A DNA stretch of 36,147 nucleotides from Alphaproteobacteria bacterium (GCA_030428915.1 JAUIDM010000006.1:1-36147); one strand, 5' to 3'; shown: positions 19,418-30,921, counted from the first letter of the stretch. Notes: generated from the sequence alone by a model not told the origin. Numbers and translations: made by a program.

Positions 19418-20962
19418 ATGAGCGAAGTTGCGGAAGGCCGGCGGGCGCGGGGTGGCGGCGGTGCCGCACGGCGGGCGGAACGGACGGCTGTGCGTATCGA
19501 GTGCGCGAAGTTCATCGAACGCAACATCCCGAACCTCGAAATCCTGAACGATGAGGCGCTGGAGATCATCGAGGCCAATGCCGAGACGATCCTCGAAGAG
19601 GTCGGCGTCAACTTCGTCGAGAACCCCGAAGCGTTGAAGCGCTGGAAGGATGCCGGTGCCGACGTTCAGGGCGAGCGTGTCCGCATTCCGAAGGGACTGG
19701 CACGTCAGCTCTGCAAGACGGCGCCTTCGTCTTATGTTCAGCATGCGCGCAACCCCGAACGCAACGTGACAGTGGGTGGCCGCGGCCTTGTGCTTGCGCC
19801 CGTCTATGGCCCGCCCTTCGTTCGCGACGCCGATGGCGGTCGGCGCTACGCGACGCTCGACGATTTCCACAAGTTCGTGAAGCTCGGCTATATGTCGAAA
19901 TGGCTACACCATTCGGGCGGCACGGTCTGCGAACCGACCGACGTGCCAGTAAACAAACGCCACCTCGACATGCTGCTTGCGCACATGACGCTTTCCGACA
20001 AGCCCTATATGGGTTCGGTGACGGAGCCGGTTCGGGCCGAGGATTCGGTCGAGATGTCGAAGATCCTGTTCGGGTCGGACTTCGTCGATCAGAACACTGT
20101 CATGACCTCGCTTATCAACATCAACTCGCCGATGACATTCGACGGGATCATGATGGGCGCGCTGGAGGTCTATGCCAAGGCCAATCAGGCCGCGATCATC
20201 TCGCCCTTCATCGTCGGCGGCGCAATGGCTCCGGTGACGGTCGCGGGCACGCTGACGCAGGTCATGGCGGAGGTTCTGGCTGGCGTCGCCTATAGCCAGC
20301 TCGTTCGTCAGGGTGCGCCGGTGATCATGGGGGCCTTCGTGACCTCGATCGACATGAACTCGGGTGCGCCGACCTTCGGCACGCCGGAAGCGGCCCACAT
20401 CACCTATGGCGCGGGTCAACTTGCCCGGCGCATGGGGCTGCCCTACCGCTCGGCGGGGTCGTTCTGCGGCTCGAAGCTGCCGGATGCGCAGGCGGCCTAC
20501 GAGACGTCGAACTCGCTCAATATGGGCCTGCTCGCAGGCGTGAACTTCATGCTGCATTCCTGCGGCTGGCTGGAAGGCGGTCTTGTGTCGTCCTTCGAGA
20601 AGTTCGTGATGGACGCCGATCAACTCGGCGTGCTGCATCACCTCGCCAAGGGCATCGACATGTCGGAAACCGGCCAGGCAATGGACGCCATCCGCGAAGT
20701 GGGGCCGGGCGGCCACTATCTGGGCTGCGCCCATACCCAGGCCAACTTCAAGCAGGCCTTCTGGCGGACGGAGCTTCTGGACTACAAGCCGTTCGAAACC
20801 TGGGATGAGGAAGGCGCCCGCGACACGGTCGCGCTGGCAAAGGCGCGCGTGACGAAGCTTCTCAACGACTATCAGAAGCCGGCCATTGATCCCGCGGTCG
20901 AAGAAGCACTGAACGAATACGTCGCAAAGAAAAAGGCCTCCATGCCGGACGCCTTTATGTGA
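19418..20962 (+). CDS. Trimethylamine methyltransferase (MttB) superfamily protein, non-pyrrolysine
   Basis: NIPNLEILNDEALEIIEANAETILEEVGVNFVENPEAL...APVYGPPFVRDADGG...LINSPMTFDG-like...GAPVIMGAFVTSIDMNSGAPTFGTPEAAHITYG; full-length without in-frame TAG. Confidence 0.9.
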   Translation: MSEVAEGRRARGGGGAARRAERTAVRIECAKFIERNIPNLEILNDEALEIIEANAETILEEVGVNFVENPEALKRWKDAGADVQGERVRIPKGLARQLCKTAPSSYVQHARNPERNVTVGGRGLVLAPVYGPPFVRDADGGRRYATLDDFHKFVKLGYMSKWLHHSGGTVCEPTDVPVNKRHLDMLLAHMTLSDKPYMGSVTEPVRAEDSVEMSKILFGSDFVDQNTVMTSLININSPMTFDGIMMGALEVYAKANQAAIISPFIVGGAMAPVTVAGTLTQVMAEVLAGVAYSQLVRQGAPVIMGAFVTSIDMNSGAPTFGTPEAAHITYGAGQLARRMGLPYRSAGSFCGSKLPDAQAAYETSNSLNMGLLAGVNFMLHSCGWLEGGLVSSFEKFVMDADQLGVLHHLAKGIDMSETGQAMDAIREVGPGGHYLGCAHTQANFKQAFWRTELLDYKPFETWDEEGARDTVALAKARVTKLLNDYQKPAIDPAVEEALNEYVAKKKASMPDAFM

Positions 20963-20982
20963 CCTGACGACAGTTCTGAAAA

Positions 20983-21018
20983 GAAAAGGGCCGCGCGGGA
21001 AACCGGGCGGCCCTTTTT
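20983..21018. terminator. Bidirectional terminator between mttB-like and DUF6477 genes
   Basis: AAAAGGGCCGCGCGG-gaaa-CCGGGCGGCCCTTTTT. Confidence 0.8.
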
Positions 21019-21025
21019 CGTGGAC

Positions 21026-21316
21026 CTACTTGACTGCCGGTTCGGAGACAAGCCGCGCCTCGCCCATCATGGCGATCAGCAGTTCGATATGGCGAAGAAA
21101 GCTGTAGCTGGCATCGCCGGCGCGTCGGGTGGATTCCATCCGCTCTTCTTCTGCCAGAAGAATGGCAAGGGCCCGGTCGGGTGAGGGCGCGTTAGCGGTA
21201 CGCATCACTCGGCCAAGGTCGCGACCGCGCCTGTAGTCCACAACCCCTGCGCGTGCGGCGCGGATCAGAAGGCGGGGGCGGCGCAGGTCGCGGACCATGG
21301 ACAGGATATCGGACAT
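21026..21316 (-). CDS. DUF6477-like small protein
   Basis: M(MM)SDILSMVRDLRRPRLLIRAARAGVVDYRRGRDLGRVMRTANAPSPDRALAILLAEEERMESTRRAGDASYSFLRHIELLIAMMGE; three tandem ATGs (21322/21319/21316), the last has best SD spacing from GGGAGA. Confidence 0.75.
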   Translation of the reverse strand: MSDILSMVRDLRRPRLLIRAARAGVVDYRRGRDLGRVMRTANAPSPDRALAILLAEEERMESTRRAGDASYSFLRHIELLIAMMGEARLVSEPAVK

Positions 21317-21318
21317 CA

Positions 21319-21351
21319 TCATTCTCCCGGATCGTTTCGGCGGGAGAATGA
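21319..21351. promoter_or_regulatory. Perfect 11-bp inverted repeat over the DUF6477 start/SD
   Basis: TCATTCTCCCG (21319-21329) - gatcgtttcgg - CGGGAGAATGA (21341-21351). Confidence 0.65.
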
Positions 21352-21449
21352 AACAGGACGAGGACATGTTGCGGATTGTTGCCGGGCAGCGTCCGCCAGA
21401 TTCAAGGAAATTTATAATTTATCAACAATTCTCAGGAACGTGCTCGGCC

Positions 21450-21510
21450 TTAACGATCAGGTAACGAATGCAACCGACGGTTGCTGAGGATTTGGTTAAG
21501 GCGGCGTAAA
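21450..21510. promoter_or_regulatory. Near-consensus CtrA-like motifs upstream of the DUF6456 gene
   Basis: TTAA-CGATCAG-GTAA (21450-21464) and TTAA-GGCGGCG-TAAA (21496-21510; reverse TTTA-N7-TTAA). Confidence 0.35.
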
Positions 21511-21536
21511 CCGCCGAAAAATGTTCGGGGAAAAAT

Positions 21537-22682
21537 ATGACGGTAATGATCCAACTGCCAGCGGGTTTGCCCGGCTGGCTGCCGGAAAACGCGCGCCTCT
21601 ATCTACGCCATATCGAAGAGGGGCAATCGCTCCGGGCGATCGCCCGATCCGAGGGCTGCCACGCTTCGACGGTCCTGCGAAAGGTCCGCGCGTTCGAAAA
21701 CCGCCGTGACGATCCCCTGATCGACGAGGCTTTGAACCGGCTGGGCTGCTTCTTCGCGCGCCCAGCCGCGCCGGGCCGAGCACAGGAGAGAACGCCAGAA
21801 ACATCGACCCAGGAAGGAACTTGCCCAATGAGTGCACCGATCCGTTCAAGCCAGATCCAGATTGCCGATGAAGCAACGTTGCAGCGCGAGGGTCGCCGGA
21901 TTTTGCGGCGGCTTTGCGAAATCGGCGCCGTCCTGGTGGTTGCGGCGGAAATGGAAAAGGCTGTGGTTTTGAAAGGCACGGTCAGAACAGCGGTTGTGGA
22001 CCGCGCCGTCGCGCAGGCTTTTGCCCTGAAGGACTGGATTGCCGTGCAAAAAAGCGGCCGGGTGACGACCTATGAGATCACTGGTGCCGGTCGGTCAGCA
22101 CTGAAGCGGCTTTTGGCTGACGAGCAGGCGGCGCGGACGAGCGGTTCTGTCGATGCCCACAACCCGTTCGGCGAGCAGCACCGCGACTGGGGAGAGTGCA
22201 CCGTGAGCGGCGATGAAGACCGCAGCCAGCGCCGCATCCGCTACAATCTCGCCGAGAGCCCGCTGGCGGTATTGGCGCGGCGGAAGGAGAAGGACGGCAC
22301 CCCCTTTCTCGGCGCCGATCTGGTGGCGGCGGGGGAGCGGCTGCGCGAGGATTTCGAACTGGCGCAGATGGGGCCGCGCGTGGCGCAGAACTGGGACCGG
22401 TTCCTGACAGCGGGCGAGCGGGGCAGTTTCGGCGCGGATGGCGGGGGCGGCGGCGGCTCGGGCCGGGCGCGGGATCGTGTTGCGGCGGCCTTGCGCGATC
22501 TGGGACCGGGACTGGGCGACATGGTGCTGCGTTGCTGCTGCTTCCTGGAAGGGCTGGAGGCGGCGGAAAAGCGCATGGGCTGGTCGGCCCGGTCCGGCAA
22601 GATTGTCCTGCGGATCGCGTTGCAGCGGCTGAAGCGGCACTACGATGAAACTTATGGTGGGCAGGCACCGTTGATCGGCTGA
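21537..22682 (+). CDS. HTH + DUF6456 protein, candidate GafA-type gene transfer agent activator
   Basis: N-terminal HTH (YLRHIEEGQSLRAIARSEGCHASTVLRKVRAFENRRDDPLIDEALNRLG) and C-terminal DUF6456-like region (RIRYNLAESPLAVLARRKEKDGTPFLGADLVAAGERLREDFELAQMGPRVAQNWDRF...LRCCCFLEGLEAAEKRMGWSARSGKIVLRIALQRLKRHY). Confidence 0.8.
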   Translation: MTVMIQLPAGLPGWLPENARLYLRHIEEGQSLRAIARSEGCHASTVLRKVRAFENRRDDPLIDEALNRLGCFFARPAAPGRAQERTPETSTQEGTCPMSAPIRSSQIQIADEATLQREGRRILRRLCEIGAVLVVAAEMEKAVVLKGTVRTAVVDRAVAQAFALKDWIAVQKSGRVTTYEITGAGRSALKRLLADEQAARTSGSVDAHNPFGEQHRDWGECTVSGDEDRSQRRIRYNLAESPLAVLARRKEKDGTPFLGADLVAAGERLREDFELAQMGPRVAQNWDRFLTAGERGSFGADGGGGGGSGRARDRVAAALRDLGPGLGDMVLRCCCFLEGLEAAEKRMGWSARSGKIVLRIALQRLKRHYDETYGGQAPLIG

Positions 22683-22694
22683 CGCCGCCAACGC

Positions 22695-22723
22695 AAAGGG
22701 GCGCCGTGCGGCGCCCCTTTTTG
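22695..22723 (+). terminator. Terminator after the DUF6456 gene
   Basis: AAAGGGGCGCC-GTGC-GGCGCCCCTTTTT. Confidence 0.85.
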
Positions 22724-22742
22724 GTCACTGATAGTGCAGTGA

Positions 22743-26037
<3,295 letters not shown>

Positions 26038-26043
26038 AAGGCC

Positions 26044-26733
26044 TTACTCAGCAGCGGCGCGGGTTGCGCCCACCGCATGTACGAGCCCTGCCACGATGCC
26101 GCCCAGAAGGGGCGCCAGGATGAACAGCCAAAGGTCGCGGAGTGCCTCGCCACCCACGAAGATGGCCGGGCCGAAGGATCGAGCCGGGTTCACCGACACG
26201 CCCGTCACGTTAATGCCGACCAGATGGATACCGGTAAGCGTCAGACCGATCGCAAGACCGGCCATGGCGGCAGGCGTGCCGTTCTGCGTCGCACCGAGAA
26301 TGACAGTGACAAAGACGAAAGTCGCCACAGCCTCGAACAGGAAGGCGGAAGCCATCGAGTATTCGCCGAGGTAGCCCTGGCCATATCCATTCTGGCCCAG
26401 ACCGTTGGCCGCGAGCGTGTAGTCCGTCTGGCCGGAGGCGATCAGCAGGACAAGCGCCGCCCCGATCACCGCGCCGAACACCTGCGCGATGCTGTAGATC
26501 GCGGCGTCGCGCCCCGACATGCGGCCCGCTGCGACCATGCCGAAAGATACAGCTGGATTGAGATGTGCGCCCGAGATGGGACCCAGCCCGTAGGCCGCGG
26601 CGACGATCGACAGGCCGAAGGCCAGCGCGATGCCGTGCATGCCGATCTGCTCGCCCATTAAAACGGCCGAACCGACGCCGAAAAACACAAGGATGAATGT
26701 GCCGATGGCCTCGGCAAGGAACTTTTTACCCAT
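26044..26733 (-). CDS. aqpZ: Aquaporin Z-like MIP channel
   Basis: GISGAHLNPAVS-type (PISGAHLNPAVS) and VSVNPARSFGPAIF NPA motifs, six TM segments; start MGKKFLAEAIGTF. Confidence 0.93.
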   Translation of the reverse strand: MGKKFLAEAIGTFILVFFGVGSAVLMGEQIGMHGIALAFGLSIVAAAYGLGPISGAHLNPAVSFGMVAAGRMSGRDAAIYSIAQVFGAVIGAALVLLIASGQTDYTLAANGLGQNGYGQGYLGEYSMASAFLFEAVATFVFVTVILGATQNGTPAAMAGLAIGLTLTGIHLVGINVTGVSVNPARSFGPAIFVGGEALRDLWLFILAPLLGGIVAGLVHAVGATRAAAE

Positions 26734-26838
26734 GGAACCTCCTACCTGCTGCGCATGCTGTTCCCGCATGCGCGCATGTTGTATTTCTAGTGAATAAGGC
26801 CTATCCCGTGCCGGAACGCGAGTTAGGGGGAATTATCC

Positions 26839-27789
26839 GTGCGCGATCTCAAAATTCCCGACCAGCGCCACCCGGAAAAGGCGCACCGCCCCGATCAGGC
26901 GCAGCCGAAGAAGCCCGACTGGATCCGGGTCAAGGCCCCGACCTCGGCCGGCTACAAGGCGACCCGCGACATTTTGCGCAGCAACAAGCTGGTAACAGTC
27001 TGCGAAGAGGCGGGCTGTCCGAATGTCGGCGAATGCTGGTCGCAGGGCCATGCGACCATGATGATCATGGGCGAGATCTGTACCCGCGGCTGTTCGTTCT
27101 GCAATATCGCCACCGGCCGGCCGGAAGCGCTTGATGTGTTCGAACCGGGCCGCGTCGCCCATGCGGTGGAGACGCTGGGGCTGAATCACGTCGTCATCAC
27201 CTCGGTCGACCGCGACGATCTGGAGGATGGCGGGGCGGAACATTTCGCCCAGACGATCCGCGCGATCCGCCATCGTTCGCCTGAGACGACGATCGAGATC
27301 CTGACGCCGGATTTCCTGAAATGCGAGCCGGACGTACTGGAAAAGGTTGTGGAGGCGCGGCCTGATGTCTTCAACCACAATCTTGAAACCGTACCGGGCC
27401 TCTATCCTTCCGTCCGTCCCGGCGCACGCTATTTCCATTCGCTGCGCCTTTTGCAGCGGGTGAAGGAACTGGACCCGGCAATGTTCACCAAATCGGGCAT
27501 CATGGTCGGACTCGGCGAGAACGCACAGGAGGTGCGGCAGGTCATGGACGACATGCGCGCCGCCGATATCGATTTCCTGACCATCGGTCAGTACCTGCAA
27601 CCGACGCCGAAGCACCACCGGGTCGATCGCTTCGTAACGCCCGAGGAATTTAAGGGCTATGAGAAGGCCGCCTATGGCAAGGGCTTTCTCATGGTTTCGG
27701 CCACGCCGCTGACCCGGTCCTCCTATCACGCGGGCGACGATTTCGCGCGGCTTCGGGCGGCGCGGCTGGAGCGGCTTGGCAGCAGGTGA
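26839..27789 (+). CDS. lipA: Lipoyl synthase
   Basis: [14 protein letters not shown] and [15 protein letters not shown] Fe-S motifs; GTG start. Confidence 0.97.
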   Translation: MRDLKIPDQRHPEKAHRPDQAQPKKPDWIRVKAPTSAGYKATRDILRSNKLVTVCEEAGCPNVGECWSQGHATMMIMGEICTRGCSFCNIATGRPEALDVFEPGRVAHAVETLGLNHVVITSVDRDDLEDGGAEHFAQTIRAIRHRSPETTIEILTPDFLKCEPDVLEKVVEARPDVFNHNLETVPGLYPSVRPGARYFHSLRLLQRVKELDPAMFTKSGIMVGLGENAQEVRQVMDDMRAADIDFLTIGQYLQPTPKHHRVDRFVTPEEFKGYEKAAYGKGFLMVSATPLTRSSYHAGDDFARLRAARLERLGSR

Positions 27790-27843
27790 AAGCGGGGCGC
27801 TGTCCGGCAGGCAACCCGCTTGCAGCAGTTCTGGATTGTCGGT

Positions 27844-28155
27844 TCAGAAGTTGAGGCCGACAGAAAGATCGAGGCGGGGTCCCGACGTGTCACTGCCATG
27901 CAGCTCAGCTTGGGTGGAAATCCGGTCGCCTGAGAGCAGACCGATCCCCATACCGATGATATCAGGAAGTAGGCCGCGTTGTGCGTGCAGCAGAAAGCGC
28001 GATGTCCGATCCGGGGCCGGCAGGTCGTATAATCCGTGCGTTTGCTGCGCCCGCGCGACAGGCGTCGTGGGTGAGGGCAAAAACGTCTCGGCATGACCGG
28101 CTGTGGCAAGAGTCACGCTGACGAGGAGGGTCAGGTTAAGCGAAGCGGATGGCAT
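27844..28155 (-). CDS. Small secreted/periplasmic protein, unknown function
   Basis: MPSASLNLTLLVSVTLATAGHAETFLP... signal peptide-like N-terminus, ends GPRLDLSVGLNF; 103 aa. Confidence 0.6.
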   Translation of the reverse strand: MPSASLNLTLLVSVTLATAGHAETFLPSPTTPVARAQQTHGLYDLPAPDRTSRFLLHAQRGLLPDIIGMGIGLLSGDRISTQAELHGSDTSGPRLDLSVGLNF

Positions 28156-28236
28156 GGCAGTGTCCCGCAGTTCCGGCCGCCGCGCGCCCACCCATCAGCA
28201 CCGTCGGACCATCGCCCGATCTTGCGTCACACGAGA

Positions 28237-28251
28237 TTAACGCAACGTTAA
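28237..28251. promoter_or_regulatory. CtrA-type box upstream of the small secreted protein
   Basis: TTAA-CGCAACG-TTAAC, exact TTAA-N7-TTAA, about 80 bp upstream of the start at 28155. Confidence 0.55.
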
Positions 28252-28259
28252 CGGCGCGA

Positions 28260-29150
28260 TCACTCCGATACCGGTACACGTTTAAGGTAAGCAGCAATAG
28301 CCGCCCGGTCGCTTTCGGGCAGTTTCGCGGTGTTCTGCACGACGAGCGCCATGTGCCCGCCGGCGCTGTCATAGTCGGGCGTAAAACCCGACGTCAGATA
28401 CTCGACAATGTCGGAGTTCGACCAATCGAGTTTCGCAGGCGTGATGTTGGGGAAGTTGCCGCGCCCGGCAGGCACCGGCCCGCCCGCGAACCAGCGGCCG
28501 GTATCCATTCCGCCCAACGCATTTCTCGGCGTATGGCATTCGCCGCAATGGCCCAAGGCTTCGGCCAGATAGCGTCCGCGCCGTTCCTCTTCGGTCAGAT
28601 CGCCATCGATCACCCAGCCATCCTTCAGGAACAGGAGTTTCCAGCCACCGAGGCTGAGACGGATGTTGAAGGGAAAGCCGACCTCATGCGCGCCGCTGGG
28701 CGTCGGATCGGCGGGCAGTGTGGCCAGATAGGCGCGCAGATCGACCACATCCTGCAACTCGGCCTTGGCATAGCTCGCATAGGGAAAGACCGGGTAATAG
28801 TGCTGCCCGCCGGGCGAGACGCCGCGTACCATCGCATTGGCGAGGTCAAGGTCGCTCCATGCGCCGATACCGACATCGGGGTCGTTGGAGATATTCGGCG
28901 CAAGGAACGTCCCGAAGGGCGACGGGAAGCGCTGCCCGCCCTTCAGCACCAGCTTTTCATCGCCGCTTGCATTCTCCCCGGCGTGGCAGGAGGCGCAGCC
29001 CCCGGCCCAGAAAACAAGTTCGCCCCGGCTTGCATCGCCATTCATCCCCGCCAAGGCGTCATCCGGAAGGGGCCTGGGACGCAAAACCAGCCAGGCCACA
29101 CCGAGCCCGACCACGAGCAGCAAAAGGAAAAGGCGAAGCAATCGGCGCAT
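28260..29150 (-). CDS. Diheme c-type cytochrome
   Basis: N-terminal TM/signal anchor; two CxxCH sites (CASCH, CGECH); FGTFLAPNISNDPDVGIGAWSDLDLANAMVRGVSPGGQHYYPVFPYASYAK. Confidence 0.9.
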   Translation of the reverse strand: MRRLLRLFLLLLVVGLGVAWLVLRPRPLPDDALAGMNGDASRGELVFWAGGCASCHAGENASGDEKLVLKGGQRFPSPFGTFLAPNISNDPDVGIGAWSDLDLANAMVRGVSPGGQHYYPVFPYASYAKAELQDVVDLRAYLATLPADPTPSGAHEVGFPFNIRLSLGGWKLLFLKDGWVIDGDLTEEERRGRYLAEALGHCGECHTPRNALGGMDTGRWFAGGPVPAGRGNFPNITPAKLDWSNSDIVEYLTSGFTPDYDSAGGHMALVVQNTAKLPESDRAAIAAYLKRVPVSE

Positions 29151-29219
29151 GGGTGCCCTCGCAAGATGGGGGCGGATGCGCCCCGCCCCCTTCCGTTAAA
29201 GCAAGTCTAACGCGGAAGC

Positions 29220-29687
29220 TCAGTTCTGCGGAATGCGCGCGACCTCGTGGCAACCGCTGCAGGACTTGCCCAACGGCCCCATCGCGGCCTTGAGCGCGTC
29301 AAGCCCCGTACCCGCGGCCGCCTGCATCGCCTCGGCTGCCGCCGTGAAATCAGCCGCCTTGGCGCCGATGCCGACATCTTCGGTAAAGAGTTCGGGCTTG
29401 ACGGTCGAGTCCGGGTTTTCGGCATTGCTGGAGCCGGGAAGATAAAGCATCGAAACGTCGAGTTGGCCCGAGGCCACGATCGCATCCGCCGCTTTCTGGG
29501 CGGCTTCGGCGTTGTACTCCACCTCTTCCTTCGCCATCGCGCCCAGAACTCCGACATTCAGCGCGCGATAAACCATGAGACCCTGACGGGCCTTGATTTC
29601 CTTGGCGAAAGGGGCGTCCTGCGCAGAAACGGAACCAGTGAAAGCAATGGTGGCGAACGCCAAACCGGCTAGAACCTTCTTCATCAT
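29220..29687 (-). CDS. Cytochrome c' (class II cytochrome c)
   Basis: MMKKVLAGLAFATIAFTGSVSAQDAPFAKEIKARQGLMVYRALNVGVLGAMAKEEVEYNAEAAQKAADAI...CSGCHEVARIPQN with C-terminal CxxCH. Confidence 0.9.
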   Translation of the reverse strand: MMKKVLAGLAFATIAFTGSVSAQDAPFAKEIKARQGLMVYRALNVGVLGAMAKEEVEYNAEAAQKAADAIVASGQLDVSMLYLPGSSNAENPDSTVKPELFTEDVGIGAKAADFTAAAEAMQAAAGTGLDALKAAMGPLGKSCSGCHEVARIPQN

Positions 29688-29734
29688 GCAACTCCCTGTT
29701 GAGGATAGGGGCAGAGTACTTGTGCTGAATTTGA

Positions 29735-29761
29735 TTACCATACGAAAATTCCGCATGGTAA
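29735..29761. promoter_or_regulatory. Dyad operator candidate between cytochrome c' and LysR genes
   Basis: TTACCATACG-AAAATTC-CGCATGGTAA, 9 of 10 arm positions complementary. Confidence 0.6.
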
Positions 29762-29872
29762 ACGTGAAAAAACGCACAAGAAGCGTATTTCCCCCGTTTT
29801 TCGCCGGAATGGCCGCCGGAGCGGGGCGTGCCGGGCAATTCTGGCCGGTCACAAAGGCGTGAGGACCGCAGC

Positions 29873-30733
29873 ATGAGGGAAAACTGGGACGATCTGAGGT
29901 TTGTCCTGGCGGTGGCGGAAGAAGGTTCGGTCAACGCTGCCGCACGGCGGCTGGGGGTGAATCACGCCACAGTCCTGCGCCGGTTGGCCGCCTATGAGGA
30001 CGCGACCGGAGTCGCGATCTTCGACAAGTCGGCGCGAGGTTACGTGGTTTCCGGCGCTCAGCAGCGCGTCATAGAGGCCGCGCGTGAGGTTGACCGGGCG
30101 GTACAGGCGGTGGCACGGACGCTACAGGGGATGCGCGCGCCGCTGACCGGTGACGTGCGCGTCACCTCCACCGATACATTCTGTCAGCATGTACTGCCTT
30201 CGGTGGTGTCGGAATTGCGCAAGGCGTCGCCGGAGCTTCGGATCGAGCTTTTGTGTACGAATAGCCATCTCGATTTGGCGCGGACCCATGCCGACATTAC
30301 GGTTCGACCAACCGACAAACTCGCCGATGATCTGGTCGGCAGTATCGGAGCCCCTTTAGGCTTCGGGTTGTTCCGTCAGAGGGGCAGCGGCAGCAGCGAC
30401 TGGCTCGGCCTCTGTGGTCCGGTGTCGCGTTCGCTGATCGGCCGCTGGATGGCAGATGAACTCGACCCGGACCGTATTGTCGCCAGTGCCGACAGTTTCC
30501 TGGTCCTGCGCGAAATGGCTGCAGCCGGACAAGGCATGGCGCCGATGCCCTGGTTCCTTGGAAATGAGGATGCGCGTCTGGAGGAGGTCCGCGGGATCAT
30601 ACCGGATATCTCGGTCGACATCTGGGTCGCAAGCCACGCCGATCTGGCCGATGTGCCGCGCATCGCCGAGACGCGACGGGCGCTTGTCGCGGCACTTTAT
30701 GAAATGGCACCGCGATTGCGCGGCGGTATCTAG
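29873..30733 (+). CDS. LysR-family transcriptional regulator
   Basis: MRENWDDLRFVLAVAEEGSVNAAARRLGVNHATVLRRLAAYEDATGVAIF winged HTH plus LysR substrate-binding region. Confidence 0.92.
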   Translation: MRENWDDLRFVLAVAEEGSVNAAARRLGVNHATVLRRLAAYEDATGVAIFDKSARGYVVSGAQQRVIEAAREVDRAVQAVARTLQGMRAPLTGDVRVTSTDTFCQHVLPSVVSELRKASPELRIELLCTNSHLDLARTHADITVRPTDKLADDLVGSIGAPLGFGLFRQRGSGSSDWLGLCGPVSRSLIGRWMADELDPDRIVASADSFLVLREMAAAGQGMAPMPWFLGNEDARLEEVRGIIPDISVDIWVASHADLADVPRIAETRRALVAALYEMAPRLRGGI

Positions 30734-30921
30734 GGAAGCGGTTTGATGTTCGGCTTGTTGCTGCCCGGTGACAATCCGAACCCGTCCGGCAGAACGCCTG
30801 CCCATTCCAGCCCTGCGAGTGTCAGGCAAACCGCGATCACCCCGAAGACCAGAGCGACGCGCCTGGCCGAGGGCGGATTGTGCGCCCAGTGAGCCATTCG
30901 CAGGAAATGGCGCAGGTTCAT
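30730..30921 (-). CDS. Small single-TM protein translationally coupled to hpt
   Basis: [67 protein letters not shown] overlap with the hpt stop. Confidence 0.6.
   Translation of the reverse strand: MNLRHFLRMAHWAHNPPSARRVALVFGVIAVCLTLAGLEWAGVLPDGFGLSPGSNKPNIKPLP

Noticed and set aside
22438-22462. GGC-rich tract as a possible phase-variable repeat
   Set aside because: Short imperfect run encoding a Gly-rich linker (DGGGGGGSG); too short and irregular to claim phase variation.
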